A DNA stretch of 64,000 nucleotides from Panaeolus papilionaceus (taxonomy: Eukaryota; Basidiomycota; Agaricomycetes; Agaricales), in NCBI GenBank assembly GCA_015501605.1, contig JADNRZ010000009.1, forward strand, positions 1 to 64,000, given 5' to 3'. The notes under the pieces are model-generated. The model ran no database searches. It was not told the origin of the DNA and saw nothing but the letters and a program-made list of their open reading frames with translations. Positions 34,278 to 47,500 of the stretch are shown piece after piece. The stretch's first letter is position 1; each line of letters starts with the position of its first letter. Made by a program: the position numbers and the translations under genes.

Positions 34278-36316
34278 ATGGCCGACACTGCAGCAACAAC
34301 GCGCCCACGCCCACGTCCTAAACCGCGTCCTACCGCAAAATCTTCCTCCTCATCAGCTCCAACTGCATCCTCAAGTTCAACAAGTCAGATTACAGATGCT
34401 TCAGCTTCAGGAGCAGGGTCGTCCACCTCAGGAGGAGGCATTTTTGCAGCCGGAAGGATGATTGAAGTCAAGGACACAGATGATATGTTTATTAGAAACA
34501 AGAATCGTTCAAATGTGACTTGGGCAAAGATCGAAGCGATCAACAAGGGTAAGATTTCGTATCTTTGAAGATGTCAATATGACACTGACTCTGGCTCAAC
34601 ATTGGCAGAAGCAACGAAGGAGGATAAAGACCGCGAATCAACGGACAGTGAAGATGAGAACGAGTCACCCAGGAGCAGACATAAGAGGAAAAAGAAGGAT
34701 TCTTCAGTGCCCAAATGGCAGAGGAGTGAAGAACTCGTTCGGTGCGCTCCGGTTGCTCAATACTACACTGCATCGACTTACGACTTTCATTTGTATTGTT
34801 TTTATTGTTAGTATGCTTTCAGTTGAGGCAGAGAGCTCTGACTCCGATATTGAGGTGACAGGGTCAGGACATGGCAGTCGAGAACATAGCACTGCTGCAA
34901 CTCCCAGAAAACGTAAACGAGTGCGTTCCAAATCCCTGACACCACCACCCGTCCCACTTGCACAAATTCAGAACGCAAGGCAAATTGTCAGGTATGTCTG
35001 CTATTTACTTCAATATTCTCTAAACCTTATGCGAATCAACAGGGACAAACTGGGCACAAGGCATCACTCACCCAACCGGTCCGTGGATGTGGACGATATG
35101 TACCTCGACGACGACCCAGCAGACAATTTCGTACTACAGCCTGAACTTTCTGCGCTAGCCAAAAAGATCGCAGCAAACAATAGAGCGACGACTCCCGGAT
35201 TCGATTCTGGCTTCTCACATACACCCACACCAGCACCAGGTCATTCCACCTCTACGGACGGTGTGCTCGTTATAACTGTGAAATATATTTCGCACCCTTT
35301 GCGACCTGTGACTAGAGTTAAACAGTCGCAGGTGTACAAAATTAATATGGTGCGTCTCATTGTTTTCCTCAAAGTACACAGTAAATTAAGATGCGCTTAG
35401 GGAGACACCTTCCGCGACTTGTATGATGCAGTAGCTGAAGATATGGGAGTCAAATCTAGCAACCTAATAATGACCCACAACGGCCGAAGATTTTATCCCT
35501 TCGTTACACCACATACTCTGCGAATATTCACTGACAGTGTCAACATGGGTATGTTCACATTGCTTTATTGTTTCTCACAATGATTAATATCTCCCGGTAG
35601 ATGCGTATGAAAAGGAGACATTTGAGTATATGCGTACCAATCCCATGACCATGGATCTCCCCGTCCCTCCAACATTCCAACCAGCCTACTCTCAGCCCCG
35701 TACACCCTCACAGTTACAACCACCAGGGGAAGTCCTCGACCTGGATTCGGACAATGATTCCGACAGAGGTGCTTCAACGCCTGTTGCACGAGCAGCATCA
35801 ATATCTGACGACGACGAAGGCCCAAGCAATCACACTCAATCTAACGCTCAAGAGGATCTGTCTGAATCTGAAGGTCCCTCAGCAACCAAAGAGAAAGACA
35901 CCTCTCCATCGTTCAAACTTGTCTGCCGTGCTGTCTTGCCTAATAGTGCACCAGGAGCACCACCTGCAAGTTTCACGCTCGCCGTTAGGCAGAGCACGAC
36001 GTGCGCTGCGATTGTCAAAGGATTCTTGAAGAAGGCTGGATTGGAAAACGAACCTTGTTATGCTGATTTGTTTGGTAACGCTGCTGCTGCAGAACCCGAG
36101 CCAGTACCGGCGACCAGAGGGAAGGGTCGTGGCAGAGGAAGAGGGCGGGGGAGGGGCCGGGGGCGAGGAGGGGCTGCTGCTGCTGCTGCGACGCCTTCAA
36201 AGGGTGCTCAAAAGGCACCTCAACTGGTTGTCGATGGCGAGAAGATGGATGGTGATGCCCCAATAGGAGATGCAGACCTGGACGATGGAGACTCTGTCGA
36301 CATTGTTGGGCTGTAG
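34278..36316 (+). CDS. Rad60/NIP45-like protein with SUMO-like domains
   Basis: Rad60 family proteins mimic SUMO and act in DNA repair and the SUMO pathway in the nucleus. The N-terminal region is Ser/Arg/Pro-rich and acidic (MADTAATTRPRPRPKPRP...), with VEAESSDSDIEVTGSG and RKRKRVRSKSLTPPPVPL. The first SUMO-like domain is seen as DGVLVITVKYISHPL, QVYKINMGDTFRDLYDAVAE, MTHNGRRFYPFVTPHTL. Then come an acidic linker (EVLDLDSDNDSDRG) and the C-terminal SUMO-like domain FKLVCRAVLPN ... FTLAVRQSTTCAAIVKGFLK ... LVVDGEKMDGDAPIGDADLD, ending VDIVGL. The last domain is interrupted by about 50 residues of low complexity: an Arg-Gly run then an Ala run (36110-36195). It ends without a diglycine tail, as expected for Rad60. 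About six introns. Confidence 0.85.
36110..36195 (+). repeat. Arg-Gly and Ala codon repeat inside the Rad60-like gene
   Basis: Near-perfect repetition of ggc-agg-ggg type codons encodes alternating Arg-Gly pairs and then a GCT/GCG run encoding consecutive Ala. It lies within the last SUMO-like domain and is likely length-variable between strains. Confidence 0.7.
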
Positions 36317-36556
36317 TCATTAACCATTTATCTGCTTCAGGTTTTTTTTTCGGTTTTCAGTTTTTCCTTCTCTGGTTATCATTGCTTTGGCTTGTTTTGT
36401 TTTTATGCTACCTTTTTAATTGATACCCTTATAGGGCAGATGCTAGGCTACAGTGGGCTCCTGGAGTTTGGATTATTGTGTTACACGTACATTCAACGTA
36501 CAAAACGTCTAAAATATTAATCGTATTTTCTCTTGCAAAGTCCCAAGGAAACATTC

Positions 36557-38512
36557 TCATTGTGGAGACTGACGTGAATTGTAATCCATCACCACAATGG
36601 AGTTGTTATCCCGTAAGATATATGCCAGTCTTCCAGAGACAACATCGAACTTGGCTGACCGAAAGAACCGGTCGTTGACCTTGAGGTTAACCAAAACGCC
36701 TTGTGGTGGCTCGGGTATAACCTCTTCTGCATCTCCCTCGTCCTTGTGATCACTGGCAGTAGGCTTGTGACCCAAGATAGGAGTAACATGCGCGTAAAGC
36801 CCCCCATTTCGATCTTGTAAAATCCTGGTGATGTGGTGTTCACAAATCGTGAAGGGATTGACAAATGTTACTGCGTCCTGCATCATCCTGGAGCAATCGA
36901 CAGTATCCTCATCCTCGTCCTCTTCACCCAGCGTCATTGGGACATTCGAAGTAGGGATGGAAGAAACGGAGTGTGTCAGCTCGGAGGTGTTGTTGGCATT
37001 TGCCTGACCATTGATTGGAACATCTCCCCTTGAGATGGGCTGGTCGGTAAAGCTCCAGGCGAGCAATGAATGGCGTCGCGGTTCTCGCAGATCAAGTTGC
37101 GCAGTTATTTCGATCATATCGAATATCTGGCTACCGTATGAATTATTTGATCCATACCATGTCGCACTACCCCGACAGTGGTATCGAGTACGGTGCGAAC
37201 AAAAGCTGATATTGAATGCGAGTGGGTAGTTTTCCAGACGCAAAACTGTCCCCTTTTTCACTAGGGTAAGATCGGGGATCTTCCATCCTCGGAGAGATAA
37301 CTTGACCATTATGGCAACGTAGCCATTCTGAACGGTGAGGCGTTGCTGTATGTATGTTAATGTCGGGTGTTAGTGCCCATGAGTTTTTCGAGGACAGGGT
37401 TACTGACAGGCTGGAGATGATCCTGGATTTCCCAAACCGCAGCCTTTTCTGCTAGGAAGTCCCATACCACAATATGCTGATCCCTATTCTGGTCTGTATA
37501 ATTGAAGATGAAGAATCCATCGTAAAGACCGTATGACCGTAGGCGCTGGCCTGATTCATGTATGGTCTTTGATGAGGGCAAAGTATACCGTCTCAATTGG
37601 CCATTTGTAATAGTCGCCTCCTCTTCAGCCGGCTGAGATGTGTCCTGTGCGATATAAAACATGGTGAGATTTCGAACCGGAGGCAAGTTGAAATATCTAG
37701 TATCTGATCTAGTATTGGTTGGTCATCCTGTTCAATACATCACAGTCGCGACCTTGACCTACCGAGGCACTATCACAAAACCCAGCTTATGATTGTTTTG
37801 AGATAACGATGGCATAACGGTGCATTCCCAGTTTAAACCTGGGCAGGTCCACCGACATAGTACTGCAAATTCTCCGTTAGAGGGCTCCAGATCAACTACA
37901 GTGAACACTAAATCGCCATTTATGTCCTGGGAAGGAGCTTCGACGATGAGAAAACGACCTCCAGGAACAAAACTGACCCTATAGGGAGGTTGAAGTCTGT
38001 CGATGAGAATGACTCTGGTGGACGTTGGATGAATACTGGGTATAGCTGTGCTACATGAAGGAACGGCAGATAATAGAGTGCGTATAAGCCTAGAGGGAGT
38101 GGTGATAAGCTCTTCGAGCTGTGCTGTGGACATGCTCTGTGGATCATATGTGCCACTATGGATCTGATTCCTCTTTGTGAAGCTCCAATAGGCATCGGTC
38201 CACACTGATCTGTTGATTGTGAGATTGGATAGTGTCCGGCATGTCTATTTGAAGCAAAAATGAAGGATCCTTTAGTCGGTCGTGACCGTAGATAGGCGAG
38301 CGCTAGTCGGACCCTCATTGACATTGTACACTTACCAGTCGAAGATGAATGATATCCACAGGGTCCAGGAAACAAAGGATCTGGAATATTATGTCAGGGG
38401 GCAAATCGTCTAAAGACATCTGTATGCAAGGTGATGACAGAGCAAAGATAAGGCGAGAAGCTTGAGAGTTTCCTTGAATGACCCTGAGTTGGGCTAGTTC
38501 GGAGGTTCCCAT
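36557..38512 (-). CDS. F-box protein
   Basis: F-box proteins link substrates to SCF ubiquitin ligases through Skp1. The start at 38512 gives MGTSELAQLRVIQGNSQASR; an alternative is the internal Met just before the F-box, MSLDDLPPDIIFQILCFLDP VDIIHLRL. The rest, about 450 residues, is a basidiomycete-type beta-rich region (LPPDI then WTDAYWSFTKRNQ; VSFVPGGRFLIVEA; DLVFTVVDLEPSNG; GQLRRYTLPSS; IVVWDFLAEKAAVWEIQD), which looks propeller-like but has no repeat signature I can count. The C-terminal part has an acidic loop GEEDEDEDTVDCS and ends VVMDYNSRQSPQ. Four or so introns. Substrate unknown. Convergent with the Rad60-like gene, only 240 bp between stops. Confidence 0.78.
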
Positions 38513-39783
38513 GGACAATTATAGTCATTGCTCGCACCCCCTATTCATACTTCGTTGGATAGGAGCCCCGAATTCTTTATATGTAAACAGGTATGAGATC
38601 AGATGTGATGGTATTTATGCATATAAGGTGGTTTGAATGACGCTGTAAAAATACGGGCGCTTCGCTGTAAGTTGATCTTCACAGATGACTTGAAGTCGAG
38701 CAGCTCAGAGATCCGGTTCGAACAATTAGTTGCATTGGAGTACCCCGTTGTTTGGTTCATGAGTATCCACTTATCTCAGTACAGTGTCGAATGCGTGGGA
38801 ATGTCGTGGGAGACGAGGTAGACTTATCGTGAGGCAGTTGGTGGAAAAAAGGGCCGTAGTCAATCTTCTTTGAATTAACCAAATACCTGTAGTTAATAGG
38901 TAATACGAGTTTGATAACTTGACTATATCTCAACAGGTAATTTGCTAAAACCCGACGGACACTGGACGGATTCTGAGTTCGGACCCGGAGGTTCTTGCGC
39001 GGAGACTGACAACAAATATCGACATTGCTCACAAAACTTCGGACGCGACCCCTGGATCCCTCATGCGAAAGGGGTACGGGATTAAATGCTGACAACAGCT
39101 ATGTAACCCACAGCAGAGTCGGATTGCTCCTAAATTGTATGTAAAGTCTAATTTGATTCACTGCGGAAATCCAGGCGCTTCCCTTATCAGTCGCATTTGA
39201 GCCGCGTACGCGTCTAATTTCCCAAAGATACCTTGCTTCGTTGTACGATGTGTCGCAAAAAATAGGGGAATTCTTTCCTTATTTCCCTCCCTGTAACATA
39301 TTAGCTCCCATAGGTAGCTATCTGAGATTAGATCTAGACCAGGAGTTATCGATAGTTACATAAATGAGCGCCGGATATGTCTGATTTTAACAATGCCTTT
39401 GGCTAGGAAGGGAAAAACACGACGTATTTAAACATTCATAAATATTTGTACTCCTAATATTGGCTGTCGATACTGGACGAGCACATTTGTAAAAAATAAT
39501 GTCCAGATATCAACCGGCAGTTCGATACCATCAAGCTTGGTCTGCTATCGTCCCTGCTTCAATCTTTCACATATGTAGAGGACCTTGGAAACAATAAGGA
39601 AAGGGAAGTTGTGCCGAGTTGGGCTGATGCAGACACGTTATCAGAAAAGAAGGCGTATTCAAGCTATCAGTTGATGATTTCGGTTCTAAGCCCTCCCAAT
39701 TTAATTTATTCGAAAGGCAAAAGGACAAGTATGATGAAAGGGTGCTATTGATCTACCAGCTCATGGTGTTTCCTTGCTACCTA
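38513..39783. other. Intergenic, F-box promoter to small three-exon gene
   Basis: No supported gene in this 1.3 kb. It holds the F-box promoter; AT-rich near 39420-39500. The minus frame 38757-39095 has no domain. Confidence 0.4.
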
Positions 39784-40351
39784 TCAAGCGTTCCTCTGTC
39801 GTATCTCCAGATTTTTTAGGAAGCTGCTCTGTCTCCAAAACCTGTAACGAGAGTTGTAGAGCTCTGGCTGTTGTTCAGCAATTTGCTTCAGGAGGGCGTT
39901 GTACTGAGCGCTGTACACATCACTAAGAAAATGATCATTCGGACTTTTCGAATGATTTGATACGTACCGGAGCTCTTCATACCGCTTCTGGAGAGCTTGT
40001 TTTACCTCAAGTAGCTCTATGTATGCGCGATTTCCGCTTGCAACAAGCTCTTCGTGCGTCGCGTTTTGTACGCTTTCTCTGCATGCGCTGCACTTCTATA
40101 ATAATGCGTATATGCGTCCCAGATCCTTCGTATGAGGTGAGACGAGCCTACATTAAGATGAAGGTGTTCTGCTAATATGTCGTCAGATCTCAAGACATCG
40201 TGAACACACCTGTATCGAGTTGTATCCCGTATGAGATTCCATAAAAGAGAGTTACCATAACTTCTCTCACTTACTCGTGCTCAACTGCTGACGACTGAAT
40301 TGAAGCAGGTTGGGTGCTGTCAGTTACGAGTGAGGATGTTGGCAGTGACAT
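39784..40351 (-). CDS. Small three-exon gene, product unknown
   Basis: Joining three frames gives an uninterrupted protein of 148 residues: exon 1 40275-40351 (MSLPTSSLVTDSTQPASIQS...), exon 2 40152-40209 (VHDVLRSDDILAEHLHLN), exon 3 39784-40095. Both introns (65 and 56 bp; donors GTAAGT and GTAGGC) match in phase. Exon 3 is strongly helical and amphipathic: CRESVQNATHEELVASGNRA, YIELLEVKQALQKRYEELR, VYSAQYNALLKQIAEQQPEL, ending LEIRQRNA. A further 45-nt GTACGT...TTAG stretch inside exon 3 could be spliced without changing frame, giving 133 residues. A coiled-coil is likely from the Leu/Glu/Gln heptad-like pattern. No family recognised. Confidence rests only on coding-like composition and splice-phase agreement. 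Confidence 0.55.
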
Positions 40352-41557
40352 TATGGGGACAGTTTTCGAAGATCTATAGATGGAGGTACAAGGTAAGAAA
40401 GGCCTCGTAAAGTCTAAACTTTTAAATCCCAGTGTCTTACTAAGCATCTAAATCTGGATAGATTATGACCTTATTTGGAGATTGGTTTGGCGCGTCGCGT
40501 CGCGTCTTAAATGAGTGCCAAAAGGAGTTAAAAACCAACGCGACTTGTTCGTTCTTGGTATTTATATGAAGCTCGGGGATGTCATGCATTATACATTGGG
40601 CCTCAATCGTAGTACAAAATTAATTAGTACAAACCCCAACAATCTCAATGGAATTGCAATTCAACATGTGTGAACAATGATGAGGCCTGAGAAAATATTG
40701 CGTAATCATCACCATCGCCGACCCGGAATGCAATTTTGCCTGGCACTGGCATCATTTCTCTGGACATCCGAGTCATCGAGGTGCCTTCACTCCAAAAATA
40801 CTCTTATCCACAACGGCTTGCTTTGGGTCAATGTATGCTCAAATGATCTACTGGATTCCACAAGAACCTCGTCGATGACTTTGATTTCTGATGTGGTATT
40901 GTCTATGTCTTTCTGAAATTGTGAAATTGCTATTGTTTAGCCAAGTGCCAACGACATACATGGTGGCTCGCCTTTGGGGTATGGTATCATTACGCAACTA
41001 AAGGTGCTGCTTAGATGTTGCGATACTCGTCAGGGAATTTTACCTTCATCAACCCATAGCGGTACCGTTCACCAAATGGTGCGAGTCACTGAATGTCAGT
41101 GAATGAGCTCCGTGGTTCACGCTTTTTTGTGAGATCTTGCTTCCAAAGACGCTCTAACGACGATGACGCCGACTCGGGAACGTCGGTCACAGAGATGGTA
41201 CGCAGATATACCTCCCGAAAATGGCGCTTTATTTGTGAGAGAATCGTCCTTTTTTTCGAGATATACTAACACAATCCTCTCCTCCGTATACTTTGTATTT
41301 GCAGCTCGAGATGAATGAACAAGAACAAAAGTGCAAGTACCCGAGATATATTGTGGAAAAATTATCTTCCATTGTTGTACAGTTGGCATATCTGCCCATG
41401 TGCTACAAGTTTCTAAAAATAACTCCCCTTCAAATATCTAGGGTGAAGGCAGCAATTGCTAAGATCTTACCATGATGCTATATATGATATCGTACAGGCA
41501 ATGTCCCCCTGTTTCTTCCTTCTCTTTCCCCCACAACTACTCGACCCCAGCTAGGTC
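40352..41557. other. Divergent intergenic region before ABC transporter 2
   Basis: It separates the small minus-strand gene from the plus-strand ABC transporter and should hold both promoters. TTTATATGAAGC near 40560 is TATA-like. No further gene supported; short frames have no domain. Confidence 0.45.
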
Positions 41558-44500
41558 ATGGACCTAACCAGCTTCCTCTATCAAGACGGCGACGACAGGG
41601 GGGTTAACACATCACCATCGCTACCCAAAGATTGGTGAGCCGAAAATTGTGATATATAGGGAGTCGGGATATGCTGACCATCGTTTTACGTCGTCTAACT
41701 ACTAGGTGGCGGAATTCGCTATTGCTACCTATTGTGTTCGTTGCGGCATCCGCACTTTTACTTTTGACGCGGTTCGCTTCGCAAAACCGCCACCGAGGGG
41801 CGTCGGGTAGAACTGATGATGGTGAAGACATCGGTAACGGCCAGCCCTCGGAAACGAAGGGCTTTCTTGCCCGACATGGTGGCTTCGTCGTATTTGGGTT
41901 CAGAGCCACCCGTTTTGTAGCGTCTGTCGCCTTGTTCGGCGTTCAGCTCTATCAGTTTATTCATGAGGTGGATGTCACTGAGGGAGGTCACGTATGGGGT
42001 GATATTTTCAGGGTGGACCGATATCCCCAACTGACATTGGTGATAACCTACGTGAGTAACGCGTGTCGGATACACTAGGTAGCCTGACTGATGCCTCCAT
42101 AGTGGTACACCAGCATCCTCACCCTCCTTGCTATTGGGACTGGACCATGGGCATCTGTGACGAGGAAGCATGCTATTACCATTCTTCTTATCTTGTTCAC
42201 CGTTTACTGTTATCGAGATATCGGACGTTGGGCGACATACACCCTTGAGCCTCTGGACAAGGATGAAGGCCAGCTACTTTACGTCAAGCTTGTACTGTTG
42301 ACCGTCGCTGCTGTCACTGTGCCCCTCTTCATTCCCCGAGTTTATGTTCCAGTTGACCCTAAGGTATGTACCATACACCCAATTACCATGAAGTGTTATT
42401 GATTGCCTCGTAATGGTTAGAACCCAATGGAAGTCCCAAATCCAGAACAGACAGCATCGATCTTCTCTTTGGCCGTCTATACTTTCCTTGATTCAATTAT
42501 CAGTGAAGCGTCTAGGGTGCCACATCTGCCATTTGACCGACTTCCAGCTCTGGCAGATTATGATCGTGCTGCGTACTTGAAAGAGAAATCATTCCCTGTA
42601 CGATTGCTTCATTCTCGGGTCCTGCCTGTGTGTCTAATGGTCTTTCGGATTACTTTTTACAGTATTTGGATCAATTCAGGGCTCGCAAGAAGCGACATCT
42701 CTTCTGGAGTTTGATGACTGTGTTCTGTATGTGCCAGATGTCTTTGAGAAATAAAATGACGCTCATCTACGATCAACAGCATGGGAGTACACTGGAATGG
42801 CGTTATGTCTTACTTTCATGTCTGTGACGCGATTCGTTTCTCCCCTTGCGCTCAACCGTATTCTAGAGTATGTCTCCTTTGATTATACCAACCCACCAAC
42901 AAGTCTAACGCAATTATGGCAGCTTCATGGAATCCGGTGACACGGGAGATCGTATTATCTCCCCCTGGTTCTGGGTTGTCTCGCTCTTCTTCGGCCCTGT
43001 CCTGGGGTCCATCGCCTGGCAATGGTACATTTTCCTCGGCACCCGCTGCCTCGCGAGGACGCAGGGTATTTTAACCCAGCTCATCTTCGAGCATAGTTTA
43101 CGCATACGTCTCAAGGCAGAGACCAGCAACAGCGATAAGACGGTCACTGCACCGACGACGCCTGATTCGGCCTCGGTGACTGATGCTGGTTCCACTACTG
43201 AGGCGGAGGAGTCGGATGATACCCAATCTGAGAGCACTGCTGTTGCGAAAGGAAAGGCGAAGGCGAAGGATGGGGAGGCTGCAAAAGCGCCTACGCCAGC
43301 TCCGGCTGCTAAAAAGGATAACTTGGTTGGGAAAATTAATACACTCGTTACTGTGGATGTGGATACGATTTTGAGTGCGAAGGATTTCTTGATGTTCGGT
43401 GAGTCATGACTTTACGTTCGTCCTTGTGATGATAGGTCGCTGATTATATCTAAAGTCGTTCAGGTGCCCCTGGAGTTGGGTTTATCTGCACTGTTCTTGT
43501 ATAAGATCATGGGATGGAGGTAAGATGCTGTCGAATATTATTCTGTGCTTTGATCTCATGATTTGGTGTGCAGTGCATTCGTTGGATTTGCCAGCATTAT
43601 TGTGTTGCTCCCCGCACCAGGTTATATCGCATCCTTGATCCAGAATTACCATGAAGAAAAGATGGCCAAGACGGATGCCAGAGTAGACGCTGTGACGGAG
43701 AGTACGTTCTTATGCACGCTATTATCATATCTGGGCTAATGTCTTCTCAACAGCTGTCGGTGTCCTCCGTATGGTTAAACTATTTGGCTGGGAGAAAAAA
43801 ATGACCGCTTATCTCAAGGGCAAACGTGAGGACGAACTTACATGGGTATGGAAAAACAAGGTATGTTTGATGGGATTTTTAAATTGAGAATGTGTGCTGA
43901 TGCTTGTGGTCATTTAGATAATCGAACTCGTGAATGGTGTTGTCAAGTACGATTCATGCTCCTCTGGTAACAACACACGTTCCTTATCAGTCTCAACAGC
44001 TCCTTTATACCTACGGTTACGATGGTCGTTACATACGCCACTTATACGATGATAATGAAGCAAAGTCTGACCCGTAAGTGCTGTTTTTCATGATAATCCG
44101 GTGTACTAAATATGCTTTAGCATCCATCGTGTTTTCGAGTATGGCAATCTTCGACCGAGTCCGCGAAAAGCTGCACATGTCGTCTTGGTCCTTTGCCCAA
44201 GTTATGAGGGGTGTGTAAAAACAATCTTTCTCTCTATCTCATGCTCACAGCACCTTTCTTCTAGGCAAAGTATCTCTCGAGCGAATCCAAAAGTTCCTCC
44301 GCGACACAGACCTTCTCGATGAATTTGACGACAAAGCATCCGAAACGATGGCTCAAGCCGCCTCACGCCTTGATGACTCCCGTAAATCTGTTATCGGCTT
44401 CAAGGACGCTGTATTTATGTGGGATGTCCCCTCTGGAACTGAAACGCCATCATCGAGGACGTTCCGCCTCCAGGTCGGTGGGGAGCTTCGCTTCAGGAGG

Positions 44501-47500
44501 AATTGCGTCAATCTTATCGTCGGACCGACGGGTGCTGGGAAGACATCGGTATTGATGGCGCTCCTTGGTATGGTTCTTGTATTTGACGTTTGAGGCCTTC
44601 ACTGACGCAGTCTTTTTCGTGAACTCATAGGCGAAATGCACTATAACCCCAACTCATTGGATTCTTGGTTTAATCTTCCGAGGGCTGGAGGTATCGCTTA
44701 CGCGGCTCAAGAATCCTGGGTGCAGAATGAAACTATCAAGGAAAACATTTTGTTTGGAGCGGCCTATGATGAGGAGCGCTATAAGAAAGGTTGGTTTGAT
44801 GTGTTATCGGCTGTCGACATGAGTTGTCTAATATTGATATTTTTGAATTTAGTCATTTATCAATGTGCTCTGACAAGGGATTTGGAATTATTTGAAGCAG
44901 GCGATCAAACGGAAGTCGGAGAAAAGGGACTGACACTTAGCGGTGGCCAGAAGGTGAGGGTGGACAACGCCGGTTATTTGCAACTCCATTGACACTTTGT
45001 CTGCAGGCTCGAGTTACCCTCGCAAGAGCGCTGTACTCGTCAGCTGAAATCATCCTACTCGACGATATTTTGGCAGCATTAGATGTTCATACGTAAGTTT
45101 TTCCTTTATAACTAAAAACGGCAGCTCTCTTTAAATACAGAATTAGTTCACGGTGGATTGTCAAAGAGTGTCTTCAGGGAGACTTGATTCGCGGAAGGAC
45201 GGTTCTCCTTGTAACACACAACATAGCCCTAGCAGGACCCGTAGCCGGCTTCTTTGTGGCGGTTGATATCAATGGTGTTGCAAAGGAAGCCGGTACAACT
45301 CTGTCGTCTGTTCTTGCAACCGTTCCGGTTTTGGAGAAAGAATTCGAGGCGGAAAAAGAGGCTCTGGCAGAAGCTGAAAAGGAGGAAGCCAGTGGGTCAG
45401 AGGAGACAAAAGATGCAGATAACAAGACAACTGGAAAACTCATTCTCGCCGAAGAGATTCAAGAGGGCCACGTCACCATGAAATCCATCATGTTGTATTT
45501 GAAAGCTCTAGGTGGTTCACGACCCGTGCTTTTCGCCGTCTTTTGGGTGTTTACGCTGTTGTGTTCTCCTGCGGCTGAGACGTTCTCTGTATGGTTCCTC
45601 GGTTTCTGGAGCAGTCAGTATGAAGGCCGCCCCCCTCAGGAGGTCAGAGTCGTTCTGTAGGTGTTTGCTGCCAAGATACTGCGACAAACCACATTGACCG
45701 CTTTGCTTTTTCAAAAACAGCTACCTCTCGCTGTACATCCTGTCGTTGGTGGTAATGCAAGCATTCTTTGCTCTCAGTGACATTTACTACATCATGGGCG
45801 CCCAAAGAGCGTCCCGATATATCAACAACACACTTATCGAGTCTATACTGACTTCGACTTTGCGGTGCGTCTTTCCATAAGCTCAGGATGCGAAGTGGTT
45901 TTTGACAAATTTACGTGTAGTTGGCTTGATGAGACACCCACGAGTCGCATTATAGCCCGCTGCACACAAGACATTGGGATTGTTGATAACGAACTCGAAC
46001 GTAACTTCCAGAGTGTGCTCATCTTGTTCTTTATTCTGACTGTCAAAATGATTGCGCCGGTGCTCTTCACTCCGTTTTTCTTGGTTCCAAGTTTGGTGGT
46101 CGCCTTGGTTGGAATGTACACAGGAAACCAATACTTGAAGGCTCAGTTGTCGGTTAAGAGGGAAATGAGGTAGGTCTCTTGACAATCGATCCAGCCTGTT
46201 CTTCCTTTTCGTGCTGACCTGGTTTACTAGTAATGCACGTTCCCCGGTTTTGGCTCACTTTGGAGCGGCAATCGCTGGTCTTACTTCCATTCGGGCTTAT
46301 GGCGCTCAGGATGCCTTCAAGAACAAATCATTGACCAGAATCGATCACTACACGAGGATCGCTAGGACGTCGTACAACCTTAATCGCTGGGCAGGAGTAA
46401 GACTCGACTTGATTGGAAATGCATTCACGGCGACCATGGCAGCATATCTGTTGGTCACCAGATCTATCAGTGCAGCTAACACTGGGTTCTCGCTTGTTCA
46501 ATCTATAGAGTTCTGTTCCATGATCCTGTACCTCGTCCGTTCCTATAATGATCTGGAGGTGCAATCGAACAGGTATGCAGTGATGTTTTGTGTTCGGTGA
46601 TTCGGTTCATAACCCCTGTCAAGTCTTGAGCGCATTCAAGCATACATTGATATCGACCACGAAGCACAACCAACCGAGTCTGGAAAACCTCCTGCTGCAT
46701 GGCCAATGTCAGGAAATTTGACAGTCGACAAATTATCCGCGAGATACTCTGCAGTAAGTTACTTTTACTCCAACACCATTATTCGCTAACTCAGAATCTA
46801 ATCTTCAAATCTAATCTCCAAATAGAACGGCCCCAAAGTCCTCCAAGACATCTCATTCCACGTTGGGACTGGTGAGCGCGTAGGCATAGGCAAGTCTTTA
46901 AAACTTCATGGCTGTCATAAAATATGTGTTGATAGTGGTTTCATAGTCGGACGAACGGGCAGCGGCAAGGTATGACAACATGCTAGGCATTTGTTTCATT
47001 ACATATGCTGACATTTTATCTGCAGAGTTCATTGACCCTCGCTTTGTTGAGGTGCATTTTGGTCGAAGGAAATGTTCTCTATGACGGTCTCCCCGTCAAT
47101 AAGATAAACCTGGACGCCTTGCGTACCAGTATCACCATCATCCCGCAGATACCCGAGCTCCTCAGCGGTACTCTTCGCCGCAACCTTGATCCTTTCGAAC
47201 AGTATGACGACGCCATCCTCAATGACGCACTTCATGCTTCGGGATTATTCTCACTTCAGAGTGAGATGGATGAGGGGAAACTCACTTTGGATAGTCAGAT
47301 TGCCAGTGGCGGTGGAAACTTGTCAGTGGGCCAGCGCCAGATCATTGCACTCGCTCGAGCTATTGTTCGCAACAGTAAACTTTTGATTTTGGATGAAGGT
47401 GAGTTGTTTTTCGATATTCAGGATCAACGTGATTTAAATCCCTTTAATCTCCCTTTTTAGCTACTTCTGCTATCGGTACGTTATAACAATCATCTGATAT

